The notes beneath the pieces were generated by a model. It was not told the DNA's origin, ran no database searches, and saw nothing but the letters and a program-made list of their open reading frames with translations. The position numbers and the translations under genes are program-made. Source: Bordetella parapertussis (GTDB taxonomy: Bacteria; Pseudomonadota; Gammaproteobacteria; Burkholderiales; Burkholderiaceae_C). From it: a DNA stretch of 27,121 nucleotides. The DNA lies in the NCBI GenBank assembly GCA_945882755.1, contig CAMCWS010000017.1, forward strand, positions 1 through 27,121. Reading direction: 5' to 3'. Positions 1-6,499 of the stretch are shown here, piece after piece. How positions within the stretch are numbered: the first letter of the stretch is position 1; each line of letters begins with the position of its first letter.

Positions 1-1178
1 GGCACCATGAATTCATAAAAGCTCTGGTTTTGCTTGCGCGTGTCTGCGTCGGGGTGATGGTGCGCAGCGTCATAAGCCGCGGCTGCCACGGCCGCCATGG
101 CGCGGCAACCTTCGGTGTAGGCGCGCATGGTCATGAGCATGCGGCGCACATCGGGGTGGTGGCTGATGGGGGCCGCCGCCTTGATGCTGCCGTCCACGGG
201 GCGGGACTGCACACGGTCACGGGCGTATTGCGTGGCCTTTTGGTAGGAACGCTCGGCAATCGCGATGCCTTGCACACCCACCGCGTAGCGGGCAGCGTTC
301 ATCATGATGAACATGTACTCTAGGCCACGGTTTTCTTGGCCCACCAAGTAACCCACCGCGCCGCCGTTGTCGCCATACTGCAGCACGGCAGTGGGGCTGG
401 CTTTGATACCCATTTTGTGCTCGATGCTCACGCAATGCACATCGTTGCGAGCACCCAAAGAACCGTCTTTGTTGACCATCACTTTGGGTACGACAAACAA
501 GCTGATGCCCTTCACACCTTCAGGCGCACCGGTGACCCGTGCCAACACCAAATGGATGATGTTGTCGGCCATGTCGTGTTCGCCGTAGGTGATGTAAATC
601 TTGGTGCCAAACACCTTGTAAGTGCCGTCGGCTTGCGGCTCGGCACGGGAGCGCACCATCGACAGGTCCGAGCCGGCTTGGGGCTCGGTCAGGTTCATGG
701 TGCCGGTCCATTCGCCGCTGACCAATTTGTGCAGGTAAGTGGCTTTGAGTTCATCGCTGCCAGCTGTCAGCAAGGCTTCGATGGCGCCGTCGGTCAGCAG
801 CGGACACAACGCGAAACTCATGTTGGCGGAATTCAAAATTTCGCCGCAAGCCGCACCAATTGTTTTGGGCAGGCCCTGCCCGCCCATGTCGGTGGGGTGT
901 TGCAAACCTTGCCAACCGCCTTCGGCGTACTGTTGGTAGGCCTGCTTGAAACCGGTGGTGGTGGTGACCACGCCGTCCTTCCAAGCGGATGGGTTTTTGT
1001 CCCCCTCCCAGTTGAGGGGCGCCAGCACGTCTTGGTTGAAACGGGCGCATTCTTCCAGCACCGCTTGGGCGGTTTCCATGCCTGCGTCTTCAAAGCCGGG
1101 GATCTTGGCGATCTCGTCCAAAGCAGCCAAGTGCTGCATATTGAAGAGCATGTCTTTGACGGGGGCGGTGTAACTCAT
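1..1178 (-). CDS. Acyl-CoA dehydrogenase, C-terminal part beyond window
   Basis: FAD enzyme that introduces the trans-2 double bond into acyl-CoA and passes electrons to electron-transfer flavoprotein. The first 392 or so residues are visible; the 3' end lies outside the window, and the family of this type is about 590-600 residues. The start MSYTAPVKDMLFNMQHL is the typical N-terminal acyl-CoA dehydrogenase segment of the long betaproteobacterial type. The central flavin and substrate region shows WTGTMNLTEPQAGSDL followed by KIYITYGEHD, as in this family. The ATG overlaps the etfA stop in an ATGA arrangement, which indicates translational coupling within an etfB-etfA-dehydrogenase operon. 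The substrate chain length cannot be read from the sequence. Confidence 0.93.
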   Translation of the reverse strand, partial: MSYTAPVKDMLFNMQHLAALDEIAKIPGFEDAGMETAQAVLEECARFNQDVLAPLNWEGDKNPSAWKDGVVTTTTGFKQAYQQYAEGGWQGLQHPTDMGGQGLPKTIGAACGEILNSANMSFALCPLLTDGAIEALLTAGSDELKATYLHKLVSGEWTGTMNLTEPQAGSDLSMVRSRAEPQADGTYKVFGTKIYITYGEHDMADNIIHLVLARVTGAPEGVKGISLFVVPKVMVNKDGSLGARNDVHCVSIEHKMGIKASPTAVLQYGDNGGAVGYLVGQENRGLEYMFIMMNAARYAVGVQGIAIAERSYQKATQYARDRVQSRPVDGSIKAAAPISHHPDVRRMLMTMRAYTEGCRAMAAVAAAAYDAAHHHPDADTRKQNQSFYEFMV

Positions 1179-2107
1179 AGTGCCGCCACCAGTTCAGGCA
1201 CAGCCACGAATAAATCGGCTTCCAAACCATAGTCGGCCACGCTGAAAATAGGGGCTTCAGGGTCTTTGTTGATGGCGACGATGACCTTGCTGTCTTTCAT
1301 GCCGGCCAAATGCTGAATAGCGCCACTGATGCCGCACGCGATGTAGAGCTGGGGAGCCACGATCTTTCCGGTCTGTCCCACCTGCCAGTCGTTGGGCGCA
1401 TAGCCCGCATCCACCGCCGCGCGGCTGGCACCCATGGCGGCACCCAATTTGTCGGCCAAGGGCGTGATGACCTCGGCGAATTTTTCCGAACTGCCCAAAG
1501 CACGACCACCCGACACGATGACCTTGGCGGCGGTGAGCTCGGGGCGGTCGTTCTTGGCGATTTCGCTGCCCATGAATTGGCTTTGCGCACCTGCGTTGGC
1601 GGCGCTCACGGTCTCCACCGCAGCGCTGCCGCCTGTGGCAGCGGCGGGGTCAAAACCGGTGGTGCGCACCGTGATGACCTTGGTCGCGTCGGTGGCTTGC
1701 ACCGTGGCGATGGCGTTGCCTGCGTAAATGGGGCGCTCAAAGGTGTCGGGCGAATCCACTTTGGTGATATCGCTGATCTGACCCACATCAAGCTTGGCAG
1801 CCACGCGGGGCGCGATGTTTTTGCCACTGGCGGTGGCGGCAAACAAGATGTGGCTGTAGCCAGAGGCCAAGGCCAGCACTTGGGCAGCCACTTGCTCAGC
1901 CAAGCCGTGGGCAAAGCCGTCGGCATCGGCGTGCAGCACTTTGCTGACACCGGCAATGTGGGAAGCAGCTTGGGCAGCGGCGGCAGCGTCTTTGCCGGCC
2001 ACCAACACATGCACATCGCCGCCACAGGCGATGGCGGCGGTGATGGTGTTCAAGGTGGCGGGTTTGATGCTGTGGTTATCGTGTTCAGCGATGACAAGAG
2101 AGCTCAT
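1175..2107 (-). CDS. etfA: Electron transfer flavoprotein subunit alpha
   Basis: Alpha subunit (310 aa) of the FAD- and AMP-containing heterodimer that carries electrons from acyl-CoA dehydrogenases to ETF:quinone oxidoreductase. The variable N-terminal domain (about 1-185) is followed by the conserved C-terminal FAD-binding domain with SGGRALGSSEKF, then GQTGKIVAPQLYIACGISG and INKDPEAPIFSVADYGLEAD, the hallmark ETF-alpha signature. Length is normal for the family. It lies 31 nt downstream of etfB, and its stop overlaps the start of the acyl-CoA dehydrogenase gene, so the three genes form one transcription unit. Nothing looks truncated or altered. Confidence 0.97.
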   Translation of the reverse strand: MSSLVIAEHDNHSIKPATLNTITAAIACGGDVHVLVAGKDAAAAAQAASHIAGVSKVLHADADGFAHGLAEQVAAQVLALASGYSHILFAATASGKNIAPRVAAKLDVGQISDITKVDSPDTFERPIYAGNAIATVQATDATKVITVRTTGFDPAAATGGSAAVETVSAANAGAQSQFMGSEIAKNDRPELTAAKVIVSGGRALGSSEKFAEVITPLADKLGAAMGASRAAVDAGYAPNDWQVGQTGKIVAPQLYIACGISGAIQHLAGMKDSKVIVAINKDPEAPIFSVADYGLEADLFVAVPELVAAL

Positions 2108-2138
2108 GATGGGGTGTCCTGATGGAGTTCTGGGGCGT

Positions 2139-2888
2139 TCAAATGACTTTGGCTTCGTTCTTCAGCTTGTCGACCAAAGCGGCCACATCGGCCACTTTGA
2201 TGCCAGCGCTGCGCTTGGGCGGCTCGCTCACTTTGAGGGTTTTGATGCGCGGTTTCACATCGACGCCAAGGTCTTCGGGTTTGAAGATATCGAGTTGCTT
2301 TTTCTTGGCCTTCATGATGTTGGGCAGCGTGACGTAGCGCGGTTCGTTCAGGCGCAAATCGGTGGTGATGACCGCAGGCATGGTGAGCTTCAGGGTTTCC
2401 AAACCACCGTCCACCTCGCGGGTGACCAAGGCGTGTCCATCGGCCAATTCCACTTTGGAGGCGAAGGTGGCTTGCGGCCAGTTGGCCAACGCGGCCAGCA
2501 TTTGGCCGGTTTGGTTGCAATCGTCGTCAATGGCTTGTTTGCCCAAGATGACCAAACCGGGCTGTTCTTTGTCGGCCAAGACTTTGAGCAATTTGGCCAC
2601 CGCCAAGGGTTGCAGTTCTTCGGTGGTTTCCACCAAAATGCCGCGGTCAGCCCCGATGGCCATGGCGGTGCGCAAGGTTTCTTGGCACTGAGTAACGCCA
2701 CACGACACCACGATGACCTCGGTCAAAACGCCCTTTTCCTTCAAGCGAACCGCCTCTTCGACAGCAATTTCATCAAAGGGGTTCATGCTCATTTTGACGT
2801 TGGCGATGTCCACGCCGCTTTGGTCGGACTTGACCCGAACTTTGACGTTGTAATCCACCACGCGCTTGACCGCGACCAGTGCCTTCAT
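2139..2888 (-). CDS. etfB: Electron transfer flavoprotein subunit beta
   Basis: Beta subunit (249 aa) of ETF, partner of EtfA; it binds AMP and carries the recognition loop that docks onto acyl-CoA dehydrogenases. The sequence begins [20 protein letters not shown], contains [19 protein letters not shown], and has the ETF-beta signature [20 protein letters not shown] followed by [18 protein letters not shown] near residues 160-200, which includes the recognition loop. It is the first gene of the etfB-etfA-acyl-CoA dehydrogenase operon and is preceded by a good -10 element and a perfect palindrome (2922-2939), so the operon is probably controlled there. Confidence 0.97.
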   Translation of the reverse strand: MKALVAVKRVVDYNVKVRVKSDQSGVDIANVKMSMNPFDEIAVEEAVRLKEKGVLTEVIVVSCGVTQCQETLRTAMAIGADRGILVETTEELQPLAVAKLLKVLADKEQPGLVILGKQAIDDDCNQTGQMLAALANWPQATFASKVELADGHALVTREVDGGLETLKLTMPAVITTDLRLNEPRYVTLPNIMKAKKKQLDIFKPEDLGVDVKPRIKTLKVSEPPKRSAGIKVADVAALVDKLKNEAKVI

Positions 2889-2921
2889 GGGTTTTCTCCG
2901 AGAAATTAAGGGTTTGCAAGT

Positions 2922-2939
2922 TGACGTTACGTCATTCTA
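2922..2939 (-). promoter_or_regulatory. Palindromic operator-like site and -10 box of the etfB operon
   Basis: The palindrome TGACGT-T-ACGTCA occupies 2922-2934. On the minus strand the hexamer TAGAAT (2934-2939) abuts it and is a good -10 box, so the palindrome would cover the transcription start. A matching -35 is weak (TTCTTA at 18 nt). From memory, similar ACGT-cored palindromes have been described for regulators of fatty-acid and branched-chain amino-acid degradation (FadP/LiuR type) in Proteobacteria. Assignment to a specific regulator is inference. Confidence 0.5.
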
Positions 2940-3006
2940 GACGAAACCGAAAGTATTTAAGAACGACCGTGCTTTTTTACACCCAAACGGGAAAAGTCTT
3001 TTGAAT

Positions 3007-4263
3007 TCAAGGAGATGCAGGACGCCAAAAACCCTGTTGCGGGGCTTTGGGAAGCTCTATGCCGGCTTGTTGCAAAGCCTGCACGACAGCGGTGTTGATT
3101 TGGGAGCGGGTCATTAAATTGCCCGCCTCGGGGTCGCTGACCCACGACACCAGAGTGAACTCCAAACCAGCAGATTCAACCTTGCTTAAAAAAGCCTGCG
3201 GCGGCGGATCGCGCAATACCCGATCGCTTTGCAAGGCGGCAAGGCTGAGCAGGCTCAAGACCTGCTCGATGTCGACATCCACGCCCAAGGAGTAGGTGCA
3301 TTGCACCGCGATTTGCGGGTCACTCAAGGACAGGTTATCGACCCGCTGGGTCAGCAGCATCTCGTTGGGGATGATGGATTCGCGGCCACTGGGGTCACGC
3401 AGCAAGGTGTAACGGGTTTTGATGTCGGTGACCCGCCCTTCCAGGCCATCGACCTTGATGTAGTCGCCAATGCGTACCGAACGCTCGACCAAAACCACAA
3501 AACCGCTGACATAGTTGGCGGCCAGTTTTTGCAAACCCAAACCCAGGCCCACACCAAATGCGCCACCCAACACAGACAAAGCCGTGAGGTCTACCCCCAC
3601 CGCGGACAGGGCGAACAGCAAACCCACCAAGAGCAGAACCGCTCGCAACAAATTGGCCGCGACTTTGCGCATGGACAAGTCGCTGACGGCTTGTGACAAC
3701 AAACGCTGCTCAATGGTGGCTGACAACCACAGGCTGAGCATCAACACCAAGCCACACGACAACACGCCTTCGAGCAAAGTACGAAGGTCTAGCCGCACCT
3801 TGCCAAAACTGAGTTTGATCTGCGCTAGCTCCTGCGCCACCAAGGGCAGCAAGTCGGTAATCCATAGCACCGCCACGCCCCACGCCAACCACGAAATCAA
3901 GCGTTCGGTCAGCTGCGCCAAGGGCGACACCGGAAACACCGCCATCAATACCCGCGCACTCAGACGAATCAAAGCCAGCGACAACAACACCGGAATCGCC
4001 AGTTTGAACAGCAAGGGGGTTTGGTGCTTAAGAAATATCACCTGCGCCACATAAGCCAAAGCCAAGGCAGCCATCGGGAACAACACCCCATCGACCACAC
4101 CGCGGCCAAACAGCACCGAGGTTTGGGTGGCAAAACGGCTGAGCTGGTAACTGATCAGCCATGACAGCAAGAGCGCTATGCCCAGCAGGGCCAGCTCTTT
4201 CAAGAGCAAAGGTTGAACCTCGGTTTGCAACCAAGGTGCGAGCAGAACATTCAAGGTATCCAT
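3007..4263 (-). CDS. MscS-family mechanosensitive ion channel
   Basis: Inner-membrane channel-like protein of 418 aa. The N-terminal half (about residues 20-215) is a series of hydrophobic helices. The pore-lining helix and start of the beta domain are clear at about 225-275: a glycine-rich stretch GGAFGVGLGLGLQKLAANYV followed by SGFVVLVERSVRIGDYIKV. The following beta domain has GLEGRVTDIKTRYTLLR and IIPNEMLLTQRV, all typical of MscS. The role is presumed to be release of solutes on hypo-osmotic shock. It has more membrane segments than the minimal MscS (286 aa), so it is a mid-size family member. It diverges from mltB with only 55 nt between the start codons, so their promoters must overlap or be very close. 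The stop is 118 nt upstream of etfB. Confidence 0.9.
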   Translation of the reverse strand: MDTLNVLLAPWLQTEVQPLLLKELALLGIALLLSWLISYQLSRFATQTSVLFGRGVVDGVLFPMAALALAYVAQVIFLKHQTPLLFKLAIPVLLSLALIRLSARVLMAVFPVSPLAQLTERLISWLAWGVAVLWITDLLPLVAQELAQIKLSFGKVRLDLRTLLEGVLSCGLVLMLSLWLSATIEQRLLSQAVSDLSMRKVAANLLRAVLLLVGLLFALSAVGVDLTALSVLGGAFGVGLGLGLQKLAANYVSGFVVLVERSVRIGDYIKVDGLEGRVTDIKTRYTLLRDPSGRESIIPNEMLLTQRVDNLSLSDPQIAVQCTYSLGVDVDIEQVLSLLSLAALQSDRVLRDPPPQAFLSKVESAGLEFTLVSWVSDPEAGNLMTRSQINTAVVQALQQAGIELPKAPQQGFWRPASP

Positions 4264-4318
4264 CTGAAATTAGCTTAACACGCAAGGGTGACCACAGGCT
4301 TGGCTACACTCGAAACCC

Positions 4319-5464
4319 ATGACCGTATTTCGCACCTTTGTTTCACGCTGTTCTGCCGCTTGTTTGGCTGTGGTTTTGGTGGTGGTAAGTACCCCCGAAT
4401 GGGTCGCTGCCCAACCAGTCCAAACACCAAAGACCCAAAAAGTTCAAAAGAAAGCCAAGCCCAAAGTTAAAGCCAAGGCCAAAGCCAAAGTCAAAGCCAA
4501 GGTGGTGCTTGGCAAGGCCTTGGGCAACACACCCGCAGTGAAAGCCTTGGCAAGCCGCTTGAGCGCAGAGCATCAACTGCCCAGAGCATGGGTGCAACAA
4601 CACATCGCTAAAGCCCGTTTGTTGCCACAGGTGCAGCAAATGGTCTTGCCGCCCCCCTCGCCTACCGCCAAAAACTGGCAAGCCTATCGAGCCAGGTTTT
4701 TGCAAACACAGCGCATACAAGCCGGTGTGGCTTTTGCCCGGCTGCATGAAGAAGCATTGAAAAGCGCCGAAGCTCGCTACGGTGTGCCCACTGCTTATGT
4801 GCTGGGTGTGTTGGGCGTGGAAACCTTTTATGGGCAACACCAAGGGCAGTTCAAAGTGCTGGACGCTTTGGCTACGCTCAGCATGGCGTTTCCCAAAGAA
4901 CACCCTTATGCCAGCGAGCGACAAGCATTTTTTGAAAGCGAGTTGGGCCACCACTTGAAGCAGTTGCGAACACAGCCTGCTTTAAAGAATCAGCTGGGCA
5001 GTTATGCAGGTGCCAGCGGTTGGCCGCAGTTCATGCCCTCCAGCATTGCCAAGTTCGCTGTGGATTTTGATAGCGATGGGCGTATCGATTTGTCACGCAG
5101 TGCGGTGGATGCCATTGGTTCTGTGGCGCATTACTTTCAAGCCTATGGTTGGCAAACCGGCATGCCCACGCACTTTGAAGTGAAGGTCAATGCCAACGAG
5201 GCCGATTTGGCAGCGCTTTTGGCGCCTGACATCGTGCCGACTTGGACGCTTTCACACCTGCAAGACAAAGGTGTTGGGGTGCTGGAAGCCTCTGGCTATG
5301 CCAAGCCCTTGGCCTTGGTACAACTGTTTAACGCCGAAGAAGAGCCCTCTTATGTGGCGGGAACAGACAACTTCTTCGTGATCACCCGCTACAACCGCAG
5401 CAGCTACTACGCATTGGCTGTCATCGAATTAGGCCAAGCAGTTTCGCTGGCCTTGGCGCCTTGA
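4319..5464 (+). CDS. mltB: Membrane-bound lytic murein transglycosylase B family protein
   Basis: Peptidoglycan-cleaving enzyme (381 aa) that forms 1,6-anhydromuramyl ends in the periplasm. An N-terminal signal sequence (about 1-31) is followed by an unusual Lys/Ala/Pro-rich tract at residues 37-66. The SLT_2 (MltB) domain starts near residue 70. The catalytic glutamate is E168 in GVLGVETFYGQHQGQFKVLD, and the family motif SYAGASGWPQFMPSSIAKFA plus a Ca-site-like DFDSDGRIDL follow. Cys11 and Cys15 lie in the signal region but no convincing lipobox is seen, so membrane anchoring is uncertain. The gene is divergent to the MscS gene and converges with the orphan pilin gene with only 20 nt between the stop codons. 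Confidence 0.92.
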   Translation: MTVFRTFVSRCSAACLAVVLVVVSTPEWVAAQPVQTPKTQKVQKKAKPKVKAKAKAKVKAKVVLGKALGNTPAVKALASRLSAEHQLPRAWVQQHIAKARLLPQVQQMVLPPPSPTAKNWQAYRARFLQTQRIQAGVAFARLHEEALKSAEARYGVPTAYVLGVLGVETFYGQHQGQFKVLDALATLSMAFPKEHPYASERQAFFESELGHHLKQLRTQPALKNQLGSYAGASGWPQFMPSSIAKFAVDFDSDGRIDLSRSAVDAIGSVAHYFQAYGWQTGMPTHFEVKVNANEADLAALLAPDIVPTWTLSHLQDKGVGVLEASGYAKPLALVQLFNAEEEPSYVAGTDNFFVITRYNRSSYYALAVIELGQAVSLALAP

Positions 5465-5484
5465 GTTGTACCTTTGGGGGCGGC

Positions 5485-6159
5485 TTATTTATAGACAGCC
5501 AGCAAGGGGATGGTTTGCGAGTAAATGCCTGGTGTGGGTTCTGCAGCCGCATCTGAGCGAACAAATTGGGCAGACAACACAATAGATTGTGAGGCCGTGG
5601 CGGTGATCAAACTTGCATTGGCAGCACCCGACATCAAAGGACCGCTGTAACCTAGGTCACCATCCAGAGGCAAAGCTTTGCTTGCATCTGCAAGTTGTGT
5701 GCCGACACCACCCTTCAAAAGAACCACTGCATTGGTTCCGCCATTGCCTGATGTCACACCGTTTACCAAAACGCCCTTGGTACCTGTTATGTAACTGATT
5801 TGGGTTTGGGTCAGGTTCAAAGCCAAATCCCATTTTCCTGTAGAACCTAAATTGCAATCGGCTGAATTAGACGATGTACTTTTCACCGAAAAAACAGCAC
5901 CTACAGCCGTGGCAGAGGTGGCTGAAGTTACAGCTGGCACTGCACCGGGAAGCACTGTTCCTAAATTAAGGAATTTGGTGCCTTGTACGCCAGTAGCGCC
6001 CACATCGCTGATGACAATGTTGCAAGTTGAAGCCGAGACCTGTCCACCAACCACCACACTGCCCGTGTCAGCGGCGTGCGATAGGCTGAGCTGGGCGGCA
6101 CATGCCATCAGAACGGCAGTAGATAAAACGCTTTGAAAATGCTTACTTGATGGAGCCAT
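5485..6159 (-). CDS. Orphan chaperone-usher pilin subunit
   Basis: Secreted fimbrial subunit (224 aa). A signal peptide ends at about SHA29. The mature domain has the pilin cysteine pair (C46 in SASTCNIVI and C102 in ADCNLG), a KWDLALNL strand and a C-terminal beta-zipper ending LLAVYK with the penultimate tyrosine typical of such pilins. It shares GGTNAVVLLKGGVG and SAQFVRS...PTPGIYSQTIPLLAVYK-type segments with the pilin at 11060-11758 (GGTDAVVALKGGVG, LSAQLVNS), so the two are paralogues. It sits on the opposite strand about 3.2 kb from the main fimbrial locus, with matB and lgt between, and presumably uses that locus's chaperone and usher. The start follows an AAAGAGG ribosome site. Confidence 0.85.
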   Translation of the reverse strand: MAPSSKHFQSVLSTAVLMACAAQLSLSHAADTGSVVVGGQVSASTCNIVISDVGATGVQGTKFLNLGTVLPGAVPAVTSATSATAVGAVFSVKSTSSNSADCNLGSTGKWDLALNLTQTQISYITGTKGVLVNGVTSGNGGTNAVVLLKGGVGTQLADASKALPLDGDLGYSGPLMSGAANASLITATASQSIVLSAQFVRSDAAAEPTPGIYSQTIPLLAVYK

Positions 6160-6222
6160 GGTGTTTACCTCTTTGTTAGTAATTGCTAGGTACTACATTT
6201 TTGTTAAAAAGTAGTTAATAGA

Positions 6223-6252
6223 ATACTAATACAAGGATTTGATATTTCAAAT
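6223..6252 (-). promoter_or_regulatory. Promoter of the orphan pilin with overlapping inverted repeat
   Basis: On the minus strand TTGAAA (6245-6250) and TAGTAT (6223-6228) are spaced by 16 nt, about 64 nt upstream of the pilin ATG. A perfect inverted repeat ATTTGA-4 nt-TCAAAT (6237-6252) covers the -35 box and could be an operator. The octamer TAGTATTC is also found upstream of the pilins at 9342 and 10255. The rest of 6160-6356 is AT-rich DNA without a gene. Confidence 0.55.
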
Positions 6253-6356
6253 ACCTTAGTGCTCATTTGTGTTGTTAATTTACATATTATTTAATATAAA
6301 AAGACAAATACAGGGCCTAAGTAGCTGATTGATAAAACAAATTCAGTTTTTGTCGA

Positions 6357-6416
6357 CATGGCGAGGACACTCACGTCATGGCGAGCACACTCACGTCATG
6401 GCGAGCACACACCCGT
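6357..6416 (+). repeat. Tandem 20-bp repeat (three units)
   Basis: Three head-to-tail 20-bp units begin at 6357, 6377 and 6397, each starting CATGGCGAG and ending CGT or CCGT. Each unit carries the CGTCATGGCGAG half of the palindromic repeat that follows, so the array looks like an expansion of one arm of that element. An open reading frame across it on the plus strand is repetitive and antisense to matB and is not taken as a gene. Confidence 0.85.
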
Positions 6417-6499
6417 CATGGCGAGGCCGCTAGGCCGAAGCCACCCCCGTCATGGCGAGCACACCCCCGTCATGGCGAGGCCGCTAGGCCGAAGCCATC
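6415..6499. repeat. Two palindromic repeats of the GGC/GCC variant
   Basis: Two copies (6415-6445 and 6469-6499) read CGTCATGGCGAGG, then CGCTAGGC, then CGAAGCCA. They are separated by one more 20-bp unit (6451-6470). ATGGC at one end can pair with GCCAT at the other, the third paired variant of the family seen in this window (others: ATTGC/GCAAT and ATCGC/GCGAT). The second copy contains the matB stop codon. Confidence 0.85.

Noticed and set aside
336..1232. 298-residue open frame on the plus strand
   Set aside because: Antisense to the acyl-CoA dehydrogenase gene, which has clear family motifs; the plus-strand product is His/Gly/Val-rich shadow sequence.
1941..2909. 322-residue open frame on the plus strand
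   Set aside because: Antisense to etfB and the etfA start; His/Gly/Phe-rich translation without any recognisable domain.
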